In this document: one piece after another, positions 7,573 through 13,237 of the stretch
Layout: each line of letters begins with the position of its first letter
How positions within the stretch are numbered: position 1 is the first letter of the stretch
Origin: an uncultured Chloroflexota bacterium
GTDB taxonomy: Bacteria; Chloroflexota; Dehalococcoidia; UBA2979
Assembly: GCA_902827055.1 (NCBI GenBank)
Contig: CADEHD010000008.1
Coordinates: forward strand, 1 to 19,210
Reading direction: 5' to 3'
DNA length: 19,210 nucleotides
Notes under the pieces: generated by a model
Seen by the model: the letters and a program-made list of their open reading frames with translations, nothing else
Databases searched by the model: none
What the model was told of the DNA's origin: nothing
Position numbers and translations under genes: made by a program

Positions 7573-7579
7573 CGCGGGC

Positions 7580-8326
7580 ATGGCGACTGTCGATCTGGTC
7601 CTTCCCGTGTACAACGAAGAGCGTGAGCTTGAGCAGAGCGTGAGCACGGTGCTCGCGTGGTGCGACGGCCATCCCGAGCATGCATGGCGTGTCGTGGTCG
7701 CCGATAACGCCTCGACGGACCGCACGCTCGAGATCGCGCGCCGCCTCGAGTCGGAGAGACCGGGCCGCGCCGTCGCGCTGCACATCCCCGCCAAGGGACG
7801 TGGGATCGCCCTCCGCACGGCCTGGCTCACCTCGACGGCCGATGTGTGCGCCTACATGGACGTCGATTTGGCTACGGACCTCGGCGCGCTCCCGGCCCTC
7901 ATCGATCCGATCGCGCGCGGCGAGGTCGATCTCGCGTTCGGAACGCGGCTCCATCGCGATTCCCGAACGACCCGTGGTCTGAAACGCGAGTTCATCTCTC
8001 GCACCTACATCACGATCTTGAAGGTGGCTGCCGGTCTTCGCGTCTCGGATGCGCAGTGCGGGTTCAAGGCGATCTCTCACGCGGCCGCTCGCGAGCTGCT
8101 CCCGCTGGTCAAGGACACGCAGTGGTTCTTCGACTCGGAACTGCTGTTGATCGCGCAGAAGAACGGCTACCGGCTCCGAGAAGTCCCCGTGACCTGGACG
8201 GACGACCCCGACACGCGCGTGCGCATCGTCAAGACCGCAATGGAGGACCTGCATGGTGTCTGGCGCCTGCGACGGGACGGCATCCCTCGCGTGATGCGCG
8301 GGGGCGGCGGTCCGGCGCTGTCCTGA
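7580..8326 (+). CDS. Family 2 glycosyltransferase (dolichyl-phosphate-mannose-synthase-like)
   Basis: A 248-aa GT-A fold enzyme that would move a sugar from a nucleotide donor to a lipid or other acceptor on the cytoplasmic face of the membrane. It starts VDLVLPVYNEERELEQSV, followed by VVVADNASTDRT, then the metal-binding DxD at D94-V95-D96 (YMDVDLATD). Acceptor-side motifs include FGTRLH and CGFKAISHAAARELLP, with WFFDSELLLIAQKNGYRLREVPVTWTDD typical of the DPM1/DPMS-like subgroup. No C-terminal membrane helices are present, unlike GtrB- or DPM-fusion types, so it is a stand-alone soluble or peripheral enzyme. It sits alone between the purH hairpins and the bc-operon promoter; donor and acceptor cannot be read from the sequence. 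Confidence 0.86.
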   Translation: MATVDLVLPVYNEERELEQSVSTVLAWCDGHPEHAWRVVVADNASTDRTLEIARRLESERPGRAVALHIPAKGRGIALRTAWLTSTADVCAYMDVDLATDLGALPALIDPIARGEVDLAFGTRLHRDSRTTRGLKREFISRTYITILKVAAGLRVSDAQCGFKAISHAAARELLPLVKDTQWFFDSELLLIAQKNGYRLREVPVTWTDDPDTRVRIVKTAMEDLHGVWRLRRDGIPRVMRGGGGPALS

Positions 8327-8336
8327 TCACGCTTCC

Positions 8337-8366
8337 TTGACTCAAGGTTTCGCGCGCCGCTAGCAT
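8337..8366 (+). promoter_or_regulatory. Sigma-70-like promoter of the cytochrome bc operon
   Basis: TTGACT (8337-8342) and TAGCAT (8361-8366) are separated by 18 bp, close to consensus. Transcription would start near 8373, leaving a leader of about 75 nt before the 35-aa peptide gene. The -35 box is embedded in an inverted repeat, CCTTG (8335-8339) and CAAGG (8343-8347), which could be an operator. The leader also contains complementary hexamers CTGCAC (8386-8391) and GTGCAG (8429-8434). Confidence 0.62.
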
Positions 8367-8447
8367 CGCGCTCGCCCGTGCGAAACTGCACAAAGTCGAG
8401 CTGCGCCCGTTCCATCGAGGAGCGCGAGGTGCAGACAGGGAGCTCCC

Positions 8448-8555
8448 ATGATTTTCGGTGAGGTGGGAGAGACGCTCGAGCTGGTCGGAGTGCTGGTCAC
8501 GATGTTCTCCGGACTCGGGATCATGGTGGTGCTCGGCAAGTGGTGGGAGTCCTAG
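8448..8555 (+). CDS. 35-aa single-helix membrane peptide, candidate small bc-complex subunit
   Basis: A 36-codon frame reads MIFGEVGETLELVGVLVTMF, then SGLGIMVVLGKWWES and stop. It has a short acidic N-terminus, one hydrophobic helix (about residues 12-30) and a charged/aromatic KWWES end, which is the look of a single-pass membrane peptide. It is preceded by AGGGAG (8437-8442) 5 nt before the ATG and is the first frame after the best promoter in the region. It lies 47 nt before cytochrome b. The b6f complex has several such mini-subunits (PetG, L, M, N) of similar size; no sequence similarity to them is claimed. A role as a structural subunit or assembly peptide of this bc complex is an inference from position and topology. 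Confidence 0.6.
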   Translation: MIFGEVGETLELVGVLVTMFSGLGIMVVLGKWWES

Positions 8556-8602
8556 CGGCTCTGGCCGCCGCGGCGTCGATGACGGATTCGTGGGGGATGT
8601 AG

Positions 8603-9358
8603 ATGGCCACTTCTGAGCGACCTGAGAGCCGTGGACTGGGAGACCGGATCTACGACCTCGTGTTCCACAGCGTGCTCTGGCAGTCGATCTTCCGCTCGGG
8701 GTACCCGAACACCCCACGCAACCAGATGCTCGCCATCGCGACCAACGTCTTCCTGCACCTGCACCCGACTCGAATCCACCGCACGCACGTCAAGATCACG
8801 CACACGTTCTGCCTCGGCGGGCTGTCGTTCTTCCTCTTTATCGGTCTGACGATCACCGGCGTGCTGCTGATGTTCTATTACGTGCCCTCCGTCGAGCGGG
8901 CGTACCAGGACCTGCAGAACATCCAGACCAACGTCCGGTTCGGCTTCCTGATGCGCAACATGCACCGCTGGATGGCGCACGGCATGGTGCTGATGGTGCT
9001 CCTGCACATGATGCGCGTGTTCTACACGGGTGCGTACAAGCCGCCTCGCGAGTTCAACTGGATCGTGGGCGTGGTCCTGCTCGTCCTGACGCTCCTCCTG
9101 TCCTTTACCGGCTACCTGCTGCCCTGGGATGAGCTGTCGCTCTGGGCCATCACGGTCGGCACGAACATGGTGGGGTCGGCCCCGATCCTCGGGCCCCCGC
9201 AGCAGTTCGTCCTCATCGGTGGCTTCGAGGTTGGCCCAGCTGCCCTCGTCCGGTTCTACACGCTGCACGTGATCGGCTTCCCGCTGCTCGCGGCGACGTT
9301 CATGACCGTCCACTTCTGGCGCATCCGCCGTGACGGCGGACTCGCCCGGCCGCTGTAG
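8603..9358 (+). CDS. Cytochrome b6-type subunit of a bc complex (four-helix heme-b core)
   Basis: A 251-aa integral membrane protein carrying the two b hemes of a quinol:cytochrome c oxidoreductase. The ligand pairs are H121/H135 (in MHRWMAHGMVLMVLLH, 14 apart) and H222/H237 (in LHVIGFPLLAATFMTVH, 15 apart). The 14/15 spacing is the b6f-type pattern. C70 in HTFCLGG matches the Cys that binds the extra covalent heme (ci/cn) in b6 and in Bacillus-type QcrB. Other b6-like segments are LLMFYYVPSVERAYQDLQ, YTGAYKPPREFNW and SFTGYLLPWDELSLWA. It holds only the four N-terminal helices; the Qo C-terminal part is the next gene. GGGGG about 6 nt upstream supports ATG 8603. The gene stop is followed 13 nt later by the next start. 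Confidence 0.93.
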   Translation: MATSERPESRGLGDRIYDLVFHSVLWQSIFRSGYPNTPRNQMLAIATNVFLHLHPTRIHRTHVKITHTFCLGGLSFFLFIGLTITGVLLMFYYVPSVERAYQDLQNIQTNVRFGFLMRNMHRWMAHGMVLMVLLHMMRVFYTGAYKPPREFNWIVGVVLLVLTLLLSFTGYLLPWDELSLWAITVGTNMVGSAPILGPPQQFVLIGGFEVGPAALVRFYTLHVIGFPLLAATFMTVHFWRIRRDGGLARPL

Positions 9359-9371
9359 GAAGGGGCTCGCC

Positions 9372-10268
9372 GTGGCAACCGACGCCGCAACTGCTGCCTC
9401 CGCCGCCGTACGCGGCCGCGCCCGACGTCAGCGCGAGGAAGAACTCCTCGTCTGGCCGGATCTCGTCTTCATCGAGTTCATCTCGGCGCTGGTCTTCACG
9501 CTGATGTTCGTGCTCCTGTCGATCGCGATTAACTCGCCACTCCAGGACCGCGCGAACCCGGCGAACACGCCGAACCCGTCGAAGGCGCCGTGGTACTTCC
9601 TGAACCTGCAGGAGCTGCTGCTGCACATGAACCCGGCGCTCGCCGGTGTGATCGTGCCGACGGTGGCCCTGATCGCGATCGGCGCGATTCCGTACTACGA
9701 CAACTCGCACGAGGGACAAGGTGAGTGGCTCTCGACGCCGGGCGCCGGGCGCCTCGTGAAGCTGGGTGCCTTCGTGGGCACCTTCGGGTCGATCGCCCTC
9801 ATCCTCTGGGATGCGGCCAAGCACGTGCAGGTCTACCAGCTGATTTTCGGCAAGGGCAGCTGGCCGGCGAGCCTCAACTGGTTCAAGAGCGCTCGCGACT
9901 TCCAGGCCTGGCTCGACACGAGCGCCTACTCACCCATCCCCGAGGGTTTGCGGCGAATCCCGCTCGGCGACTACTTGCTGCGGACGGACCTGCTCGGTCT
10001 GACCGAGAAGCCTATCGACCTGACGGTCAACATCCCCGGGCTCATCGTGGAGCAGATCATCCCGGTGACCCTCATGGTCGGCTTGCCGATTCTCCTGTCG
10101 GTCTTTGCATGGCGCATCGGCTGGGCGAAGACACGACGTGACCACATGATTCTGCAGTTCTCCGGCTTCCTCGCCGTCTACTTCCTGCTGACGATCGTCG
10201 GGACTGCGTTCCGCGGTCGTGGCATGGAGCTCTACTGGCCGTGGGACAACCCGCCGGTGATTACCTAG
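9372..10268 (+). CDS. Enlarged subunit-IV-like cytochrome b C-terminal protein
   Basis: A 298-aa membrane protein supplying the C-terminal, Qo-side part of the split cytochrome b. The N-terminal half (basic leader, helix 32-53, the Qo-motif region K71-APWYFLNLQELLLHMNP, helix 88-107) aligns in layout with b6f subunit IV. Unlike the roughly 160-aa, three-helix classical subunit IV, it has a further helix (128-147) and a roughly 75-residue hydrophilic stretch. Two more helices follow (about 224-247 and 258-280), then an aromatic end, MELYWPWDNPP. The usual Qo PEWY reads APWY (72-75), so the Glu is replaced by Pro. GTG 9372 is preceded by GGAAGGGG at 6-nt spacing; the longer ATG frame from 9330 overlaps the previous gene. 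The subunit assignment is firm; the role of the extra region is unknown. Confidence 0.87.
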   Translation: MATDAATAASAAVRGRARRQREEELLVWPDLVFIEFISALVFTLMFVLLSIAINSPLQDRANPANTPNPSKAPWYFLNLQELLLHMNPALAGVIVPTVALIAIGAIPYYDNSHEGQGEWLSTPGAGRLVKLGAFVGTFGSIALILWDAAKHVQVYQLIFGKGSWPASLNWFKSARDFQAWLDTSAYSPIPEGLRRIPLGDYLLRTDLLGLTEKPIDLTVNIPGLIVEQIIPVTLMVGLPILLSVFAWRIGWAKTRRDHMILQFSGFLAVYFLLTIVGTAFRGRGMELYWPWDNPPVIT

Positions 10269-10323
10269 CAGACAAGCGACTGGACGGTCGTATGCGCTCG
10301 GACTCGGACCGAGGGGGTCATCG

Positions 10324-10965
10324 ATGACCAATCAGCCCCAGGGGGATGTCGGGGGATCCTGGCAGCAGGCCCTGGCGACGCGCAGGACTCAGCTGGCCGG
10401 TGGCGCGACGCTGCCGTCTGCCGCTGCTGCCCGGCGCCTCCCGGACATCACGCGACGTCGCTTCATCCTGCTCAACTTCTGGGCAGGGCTCGGCACGATG
10501 CTCGCGGGTTCGGTTGGCGTGCTGATCGACTTCCTCTACCCGCGAGGGGTCACGGGATTCGGCGGTCCGGTCCCGGCCGGGAAGGTCACGGATCTGGTCA
10601 AGGGCGGGTCGCCCAAGGAGTTCCCTATCGGCCAGTTCTTTCTCGTGAACCTCGATCCGGCCGAGACGCGGCCGGGAGGCTCGGGCGGCGGCGAGGGGAT
10701 CCTGGCGCTGTGGCGGAAGTGCCCGCACCTCGGCTGCTCGGTGCCGTGGCGGCCCGGTTTCAACTACAACGACGACAACGGCTGGTACCGCTGCCCCTGC
10801 CACGGGTCCACCTACACCAAGGCGGGGGTGCGTGTCTTCGGTCCCGCGCCGCGCTCGATGGACACGATGGCGGTCGAGATCGATGCCGCTGGCAACATCG
10901 TCGTGCAGACGGGGCAGCGCACGCCGGGCGGGCCGGAGAACCCCCAGCGCGCGACGAAGGTCTAG
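10324..10965 (+). CDS. Rieske 2Fe-2S protein of the bc complex
   Basis: A 213-aa membrane-anchored iron-sulfur subunit that takes an electron from quinol at the Qo site and passes it to a c-type heme. The C133-PHLGC138 and C157-PCHGS boxes give cluster ligands C133, H135, C157 and H160, plus the C138-C159 disulfide typical of high-potential Rieske proteins. A short insertion (PGFNYNDDNG) lies between the boxes. The N-terminus is a long cytoplasmic stretch (about 43 residues), then RRRFILLNFWAG, a Tat-like twin-arginine start to the single helix (about 47-70), as is usual for Rieske subunits. ATG 10324 follows GAGGGGG (10311-10317). It sits 55 nt after the subunit-IV-like gene and 53 nt before the diheme cytochrome c, and is read as one operon. 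Confidence 0.95.
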   Translation: MTNQPQGDVGGSWQQALATRRTQLAGGATLPSAAAARRLPDITRRRFILLNFWAGLGTMLAGSVGVLIDFLYPRGVTGFGGPVPAGKVTDLVKGGSPKEFPIGQFFLVNLDPAETRPGGSGGGEGILALWRKCPHLGCSVPWRPGFNYNDDNGWYRCPCHGSTYTKAGVRVFGPAPRSMDTMAVEIDAAGNIVVQTGQRTPGGPENPQRATKV

Positions 10966-11018
10966 GCCACGATTCCGCAGGTCGTCGACGCACAGGTCTC
11001 GAGGGATAAGGCGCAGGG

Positions 11019-11978
11019 ATGAACACGAGCAAGCAGGTCAACGCCATGATTGGGCTACTGGGCCTGCTCGTGCTCGTGCTGGGCGCCTACGCCATCAACG
11101 AGGGGAATCGCCAGCAGGCAGCCCGCGAGGAGATCCTGGAGCGCGATATCGTCCGCGGCTCCAAGATGTTCGTGAACAACTGCCGTGGCTGCCACGGCAT
11201 GGAGGGCAAGGGCTCGGAGGAGGGCGCGTTCGCGCCGGCACTCAACCGAGATTCGTTCCTCATCATCGACGAGCACAACAAGGACTTCGAGCCGACTCCG
11301 GCGGGCGACGCCGCGAAGGTGCGGACGTTCCTCCGCACGACGATCGCCTGCGGGCGCACCGGCTCGCCGATGCCCACCTGGGCCGAGCGGTACGGCGGCC
11401 CGCTCTCTGACACGAAGATCGATCAGCTCGTCACGCTGCTGACTACGCCCGGCGCGTGGGAGATCTACAAAGAGATCAGCGATGAGCACCTCGAAGAGGT
11501 CTACCCGGATATCCACGATCACGACGAGGCCTTCCAGAAGGACAAGGACGCAACGATCGTGAAGCTGGCCGACGTGCCGACGCTGTCGGTCACTGAGGCG
11601 AACTGCGGCCAGTACACGGGGACCACGGCCTCCGAGTTCCGGATTCGCGATCCGTTCGTGGCGAAGGGCTCGGCTCCGGCGACGGGCGGCGACGCGACCC
11701 CGAAGGGCAAGGCGGCGCCCTCAGGTCCGACGGTGAAGGGGCTGCCGGTTGCCGACTTCTTCAAGGCGAACTGTGCTGTGTGTCACGGGCAGAATCGCCA
11801 GGGTGGTGTCGGACCGGCCCTCACCCCGGCGCGCCTGACGCAGGCTGACGACTTCTATGCGAACACAATCGCGAACGGTCGTCCGGGGACGGCGATGCCG
11901 GCGTGGCGTCAGACGGCCAGCCTCACGGATGACGACATCAACAACCTCGTGACGTTCATCAAGACGGTGAACCCGTAG
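11019..11978 (+). CDS. Membrane-anchored diheme cytochrome c
   Basis: A 319-aa exported protein with an N-terminal anchor (about residues 9-26, MIGLLGLLVLVLGAYAI) and two class-I-like heme domains. The first heme site is C55-RGC58-H59, with a likely Met ligand in GSPMPTWAE. The second is C252-AVC-H256, with GTAMPAWRQ. A roughly 70-residue linker rich in Ala/Gly/Lys/Pro (GSAPATGGDATPKGKAAPSGP) joins them. As last gene of the bc operon it most likely replaces cytochrome c1 or f as electron acceptor from the Rieske protein and passes electrons to a terminal oxidase. Cysteines at TIACGRT and EANCGQY are extra and could form a disulfide. The start is supported by GAGGGATAAGG just upstream. Only a weak 5-bp hairpin follows the stop. 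Confidence 0.93.
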   Translation: MNTSKQVNAMIGLLGLLVLVLGAYAINEGNRQQAAREEILERDIVRGSKMFVNNCRGCHGMEGKGSEEGAFAPALNRDSFLIIDEHNKDFEPTPAGDAAKVRTFLRTTIACGRTGSPMPTWAERYGGPLSDTKIDQLVTLLTTPGAWEIYKEISDEHLEEVYPDIHDHDEAFQKDKDATIVKLADVPTLSVTEANCGQYTGTTASEFRIRDPFVAKGSAPATGGDATPKGKAAPSGPTVKGLPVADFFKANCAVCHGQNRQGGVGPALTPARLTQADDFYANTIANGRPGTAMPAWRQTASLTDDDINNLVTFIKTVNP

Positions 11979-12065
11979 CGCATCGTGCGGTGCGCCTGAG
12001 TGGTCCGCGCCGGCTGTGTACTCGGGCGGCGCGATGTAGCTGGGTTATGTGGAGGGGGACTGCAG

Positions 12066-12182
12066 ATGGCGACTGAGACGGGTAAGCGTTACCGGTGTCC
12101 GGACTGCGGCGCCGAGTTCATCGTGACTCGCGGAGGCGATGGCGCGCTGCGGTGCGGCACGACCGCGCTCGAGCAGGTATAA
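12066..12182 (+). CDS. Desulforedoxin-like mini-protein with three of four Cys
   Basis: A 38-aa protein, MATETGKRYRCPDCGAEFIV then TRGGDGALRCGTTALEQV. Size, the CPDCG knuckle and the spacing C11-C14-C30 match desulforedoxin (C9, C12, C28, C29 in the Desulfovibrio protein), which binds one FeS4 iron per chain. The fourth ligand, normally the second of an adjacent Cys pair, is Gly31 here. Whether it still binds iron or zinc is open; a homodimer or another ligand could complete the site. GAGGGGG 5-11 nt upstream supports ATG 12066. The next gene begins 11 nt after the stop and appears to be a diverged copy. A small zinc-ribbon protein is the main alternative. Confidence 0.62.
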   Translation: MATETGKRYRCPDCGAEFIVTRGGDGALRCGTTALEQV

Positions 12183-12193
12183 GGAGCAGCGAG

Positions 12194-12349
12194 ATGGCTG
12201 TGGCACTCGGTAAGCGGTACCGCGACGAACTGACGAACATTGAGGTGCTGTGCATCAAGCCAGGCGAGAAGCCGGCCGATGTGAACCTCAACGTTGATGG
12301 GCGTGGCATGGAAGAGCTCCAGCCGAAGGTGCTGCCCTCGGCTGACTAG
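12194..12349 (+). CDS. Ligand-less paralogue of the preceding desulforedoxin-like protein
   Basis: A 51-aa protein, MAVALGKRYRDELTNIEVLC then IKPGEKPADV...GRGMEELQPKVLPSAD. The GKRYR start matches the preceding gene, and 14 bases there (12081-12094 against 12209-12222) differ at one position only, in the same codon register, which suggests tandem duplication. The 'G.GMEELQPK.LPS.D' tail resembles what follows the Cys pair in small desulforedoxin-like proteins. The CxxC positions read DELT and the later Cys pair is absent; only C20 remains. It has a strong AAGGAG (12181-12186) 7 nt before the ATG, so it looks translated rather than dead. It lies just upstream of the rpsU promoter. The homology is my inference, and function is unknown. 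Confidence 0.58.
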   Translation: MAVALGKRYRDELTNIEVLCIKPGEKPADVNLNVDGRGMEELQPKVLPSAD

Positions 12350-12359
12350 CGGTGCGAGT

Positions 12360-12389
12360 TTGACGCGCCACCGGAGACGAACCTACTCT
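12360..12389 (+). promoter_or_regulatory. Sigma-70-like promoter of rpsU
   Basis: TTGACG (12360-12365) and TACTCT (12384-12389) are 18 bp apart, about 49 nt upstream of the rpsU start, leaving a leader of roughly 40 nt. It starts 10 nt after the stop of the small paralogue gene. Confidence 0.6.
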
Positions 12390-12438
12390 GAGTACTCCTC
12401 AAAGCGTTTCCTCGCGTCGGTAGGGCATATAGGCGACT

Positions 12439-12660
12439 GTGACTGAAATCTTCGTCGGCGACTCCGAATCTATCGACTCCGCGCTGAAGCGCTTCAACAA
12501 GCGCGTCCAGGCGGAGGGTGTACTGACTGACGCGCGCCGTCACGAGTACTACGAGAAGCCGTCCGAGCGGCGAAAAAAGAAGGAAGCGGCCCGTAAGCGC
12601 AAGATGCGCAAGGCCGAGCGCCGGCAAGAGCAGCGCACACAACGCGGATTTGCGCGGTAG
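12439..12660 (+). CDS. rpsU: Small ribosomal subunit protein bS21
   Basis: A 73-aa, very basic protein of the 30S subunit, near the anti-Shine-Dalgarno region of 16S rRNA. It shows the family plan: VGDSESIDSALKRFNKRVQAEGVLTDARRHEYYEKPSERRKKKEAARKR, i.e. the ALKRF.K.....G...E.R...Y.KPS..RKKK signature, then an Arg/Lys-rich helix. Length is normal. Start is GTG 12439 with a weak upstream signal (AGG at 5-nt spacing). It has its own promoter and a strong terminator, and is followed by yqeY, a pairing frequent in bacteria (rpsU-yqeY). Confidence 0.94.
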   Translation: MTEIFVGDSESIDSALKRFNKRVQAEGVLTDARRHEYYEKPSERRKKKEAARKRKMRKAERRQEQRTQRGFAR

Positions 12661-12680
12661 CGCAGACGCCGTCACTCGAG

Positions 12681-12708
12681 CCCCGGCCCAGCCGGGGTTC
12701 GTTGTTTC
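12681..12708 (+). terminator. Rho-independent terminator after rpsU
   Basis: A perfect 7-bp GC stem, CCCCGGC (12681-12687) and GCCGGGG (12691-12697), has a CCA loop and is followed by a T-rich run (TTCGTTGTTTC). It sits 20 nt after the rpsU stop and would separate rpsU from yqeY, or allow partial read-through. Confidence 0.78.
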
Positions 12709-12760
12709 TGAGACAATGCCCCGGTGTCCGGTGCCTCGATAGCGTGGCTTGAGGTGTTCC

Positions 12761-13210
12761 ATGGGAATGGCCGAGGCGTTCCGCGCGGAGCTGACGGAAG
12801 CCGTGCGCGCGCGTGACGAGTTCAAGCGCAACACGCTCCGCCTGCTGATCGCGGCCATCGACAACGCTCGGATCGCGGCGCAGCACGACCTGTCGGACGA
12901 GGAAGTCGTGCGCGTGCTGCGACGCGAGTCTCGCCAGCGCCGGGATTCCATCGAGGAGTACCGTCGCGGTAACCGCGAGGACCTGGTCGCGCAGGAGCAG
13001 GCGGAGCTGGATCTCATCGAGACGTATCTGCCGGCGCTGCTTTCCGATGACGAGCTGCGGGAGGCAGCGCTGAGCGTCGTTGGCGAGGTGGGCGCGACGG
13101 GGCTCGGCGACATCGGCAAGGTCATGGGGCCACTGCTGAAGCGGCTGGGTGACCGCGCCGACGGCCGCCGCGCGAACGAGGTGGTCCGCGAGCTGCTCGC
13201 CGCGCGCTAG
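12761..13210 (+). CDS. GatB/YqeY domain-containing protein
   Basis: A 149-aa helical protein of the YqeY family, which resembles the C-terminal tRNA-tail-binding domain of the GatB subunit of Glu/Asp-tRNA amidotransferase. Signature segments are FRAELTEAVRARDEFKRNTLRLLIAAIDNARI, SDEEVVRVLRRESRQRRDSIEEYRRGNREDL, EQAELDLIETYLPALLSDDEL and DIGKVMGPLLKRLGDRADGRRANEVVRELL. Together they cover the full usual length of about 148. The role of free-standing YqeY is not established; an RNA-linked job is likely. I chose ATG 12761, with GAGG 6 nt upstream; ATG 12767 is possible and a TTG at 12749 less so. It is followed 27 nt later by the pgpH-like gene. Confidence 0.92.
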   Translation: MGMAEAFRAELTEAVRARDEFKRNTLRLLIAAIDNARIAAQHDLSDEEVVRVLRRESRQRRDSIEEYRRGNREDLVAQEQAELDLIETYLPALLSDDELREAALSVVGEVGATGLGDIGKVMGPLLKRLGDRADGRRANEVVRELLAAR

Positions 13211-13237
13211 CGTGATGCGCACAGCAACGGCACGTGC

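Noticed and set aside
11978..11995. Possible terminator after the diheme cytochrome c (GCGCA/TGCGC)
   Set aside because: A 5-bp stem with an 8-nt loop and no T-tract is close to chance in this GC-rich DNA; the bc transcript may continue into the small genes at 12066.
12350..12373. Possible terminator hairpin (CGGTG/CACCG) before rpsU
   Set aside because: Only 5 bp with a large loop and no U-run, and it overlaps the rpsU -35 box; too weak to call.
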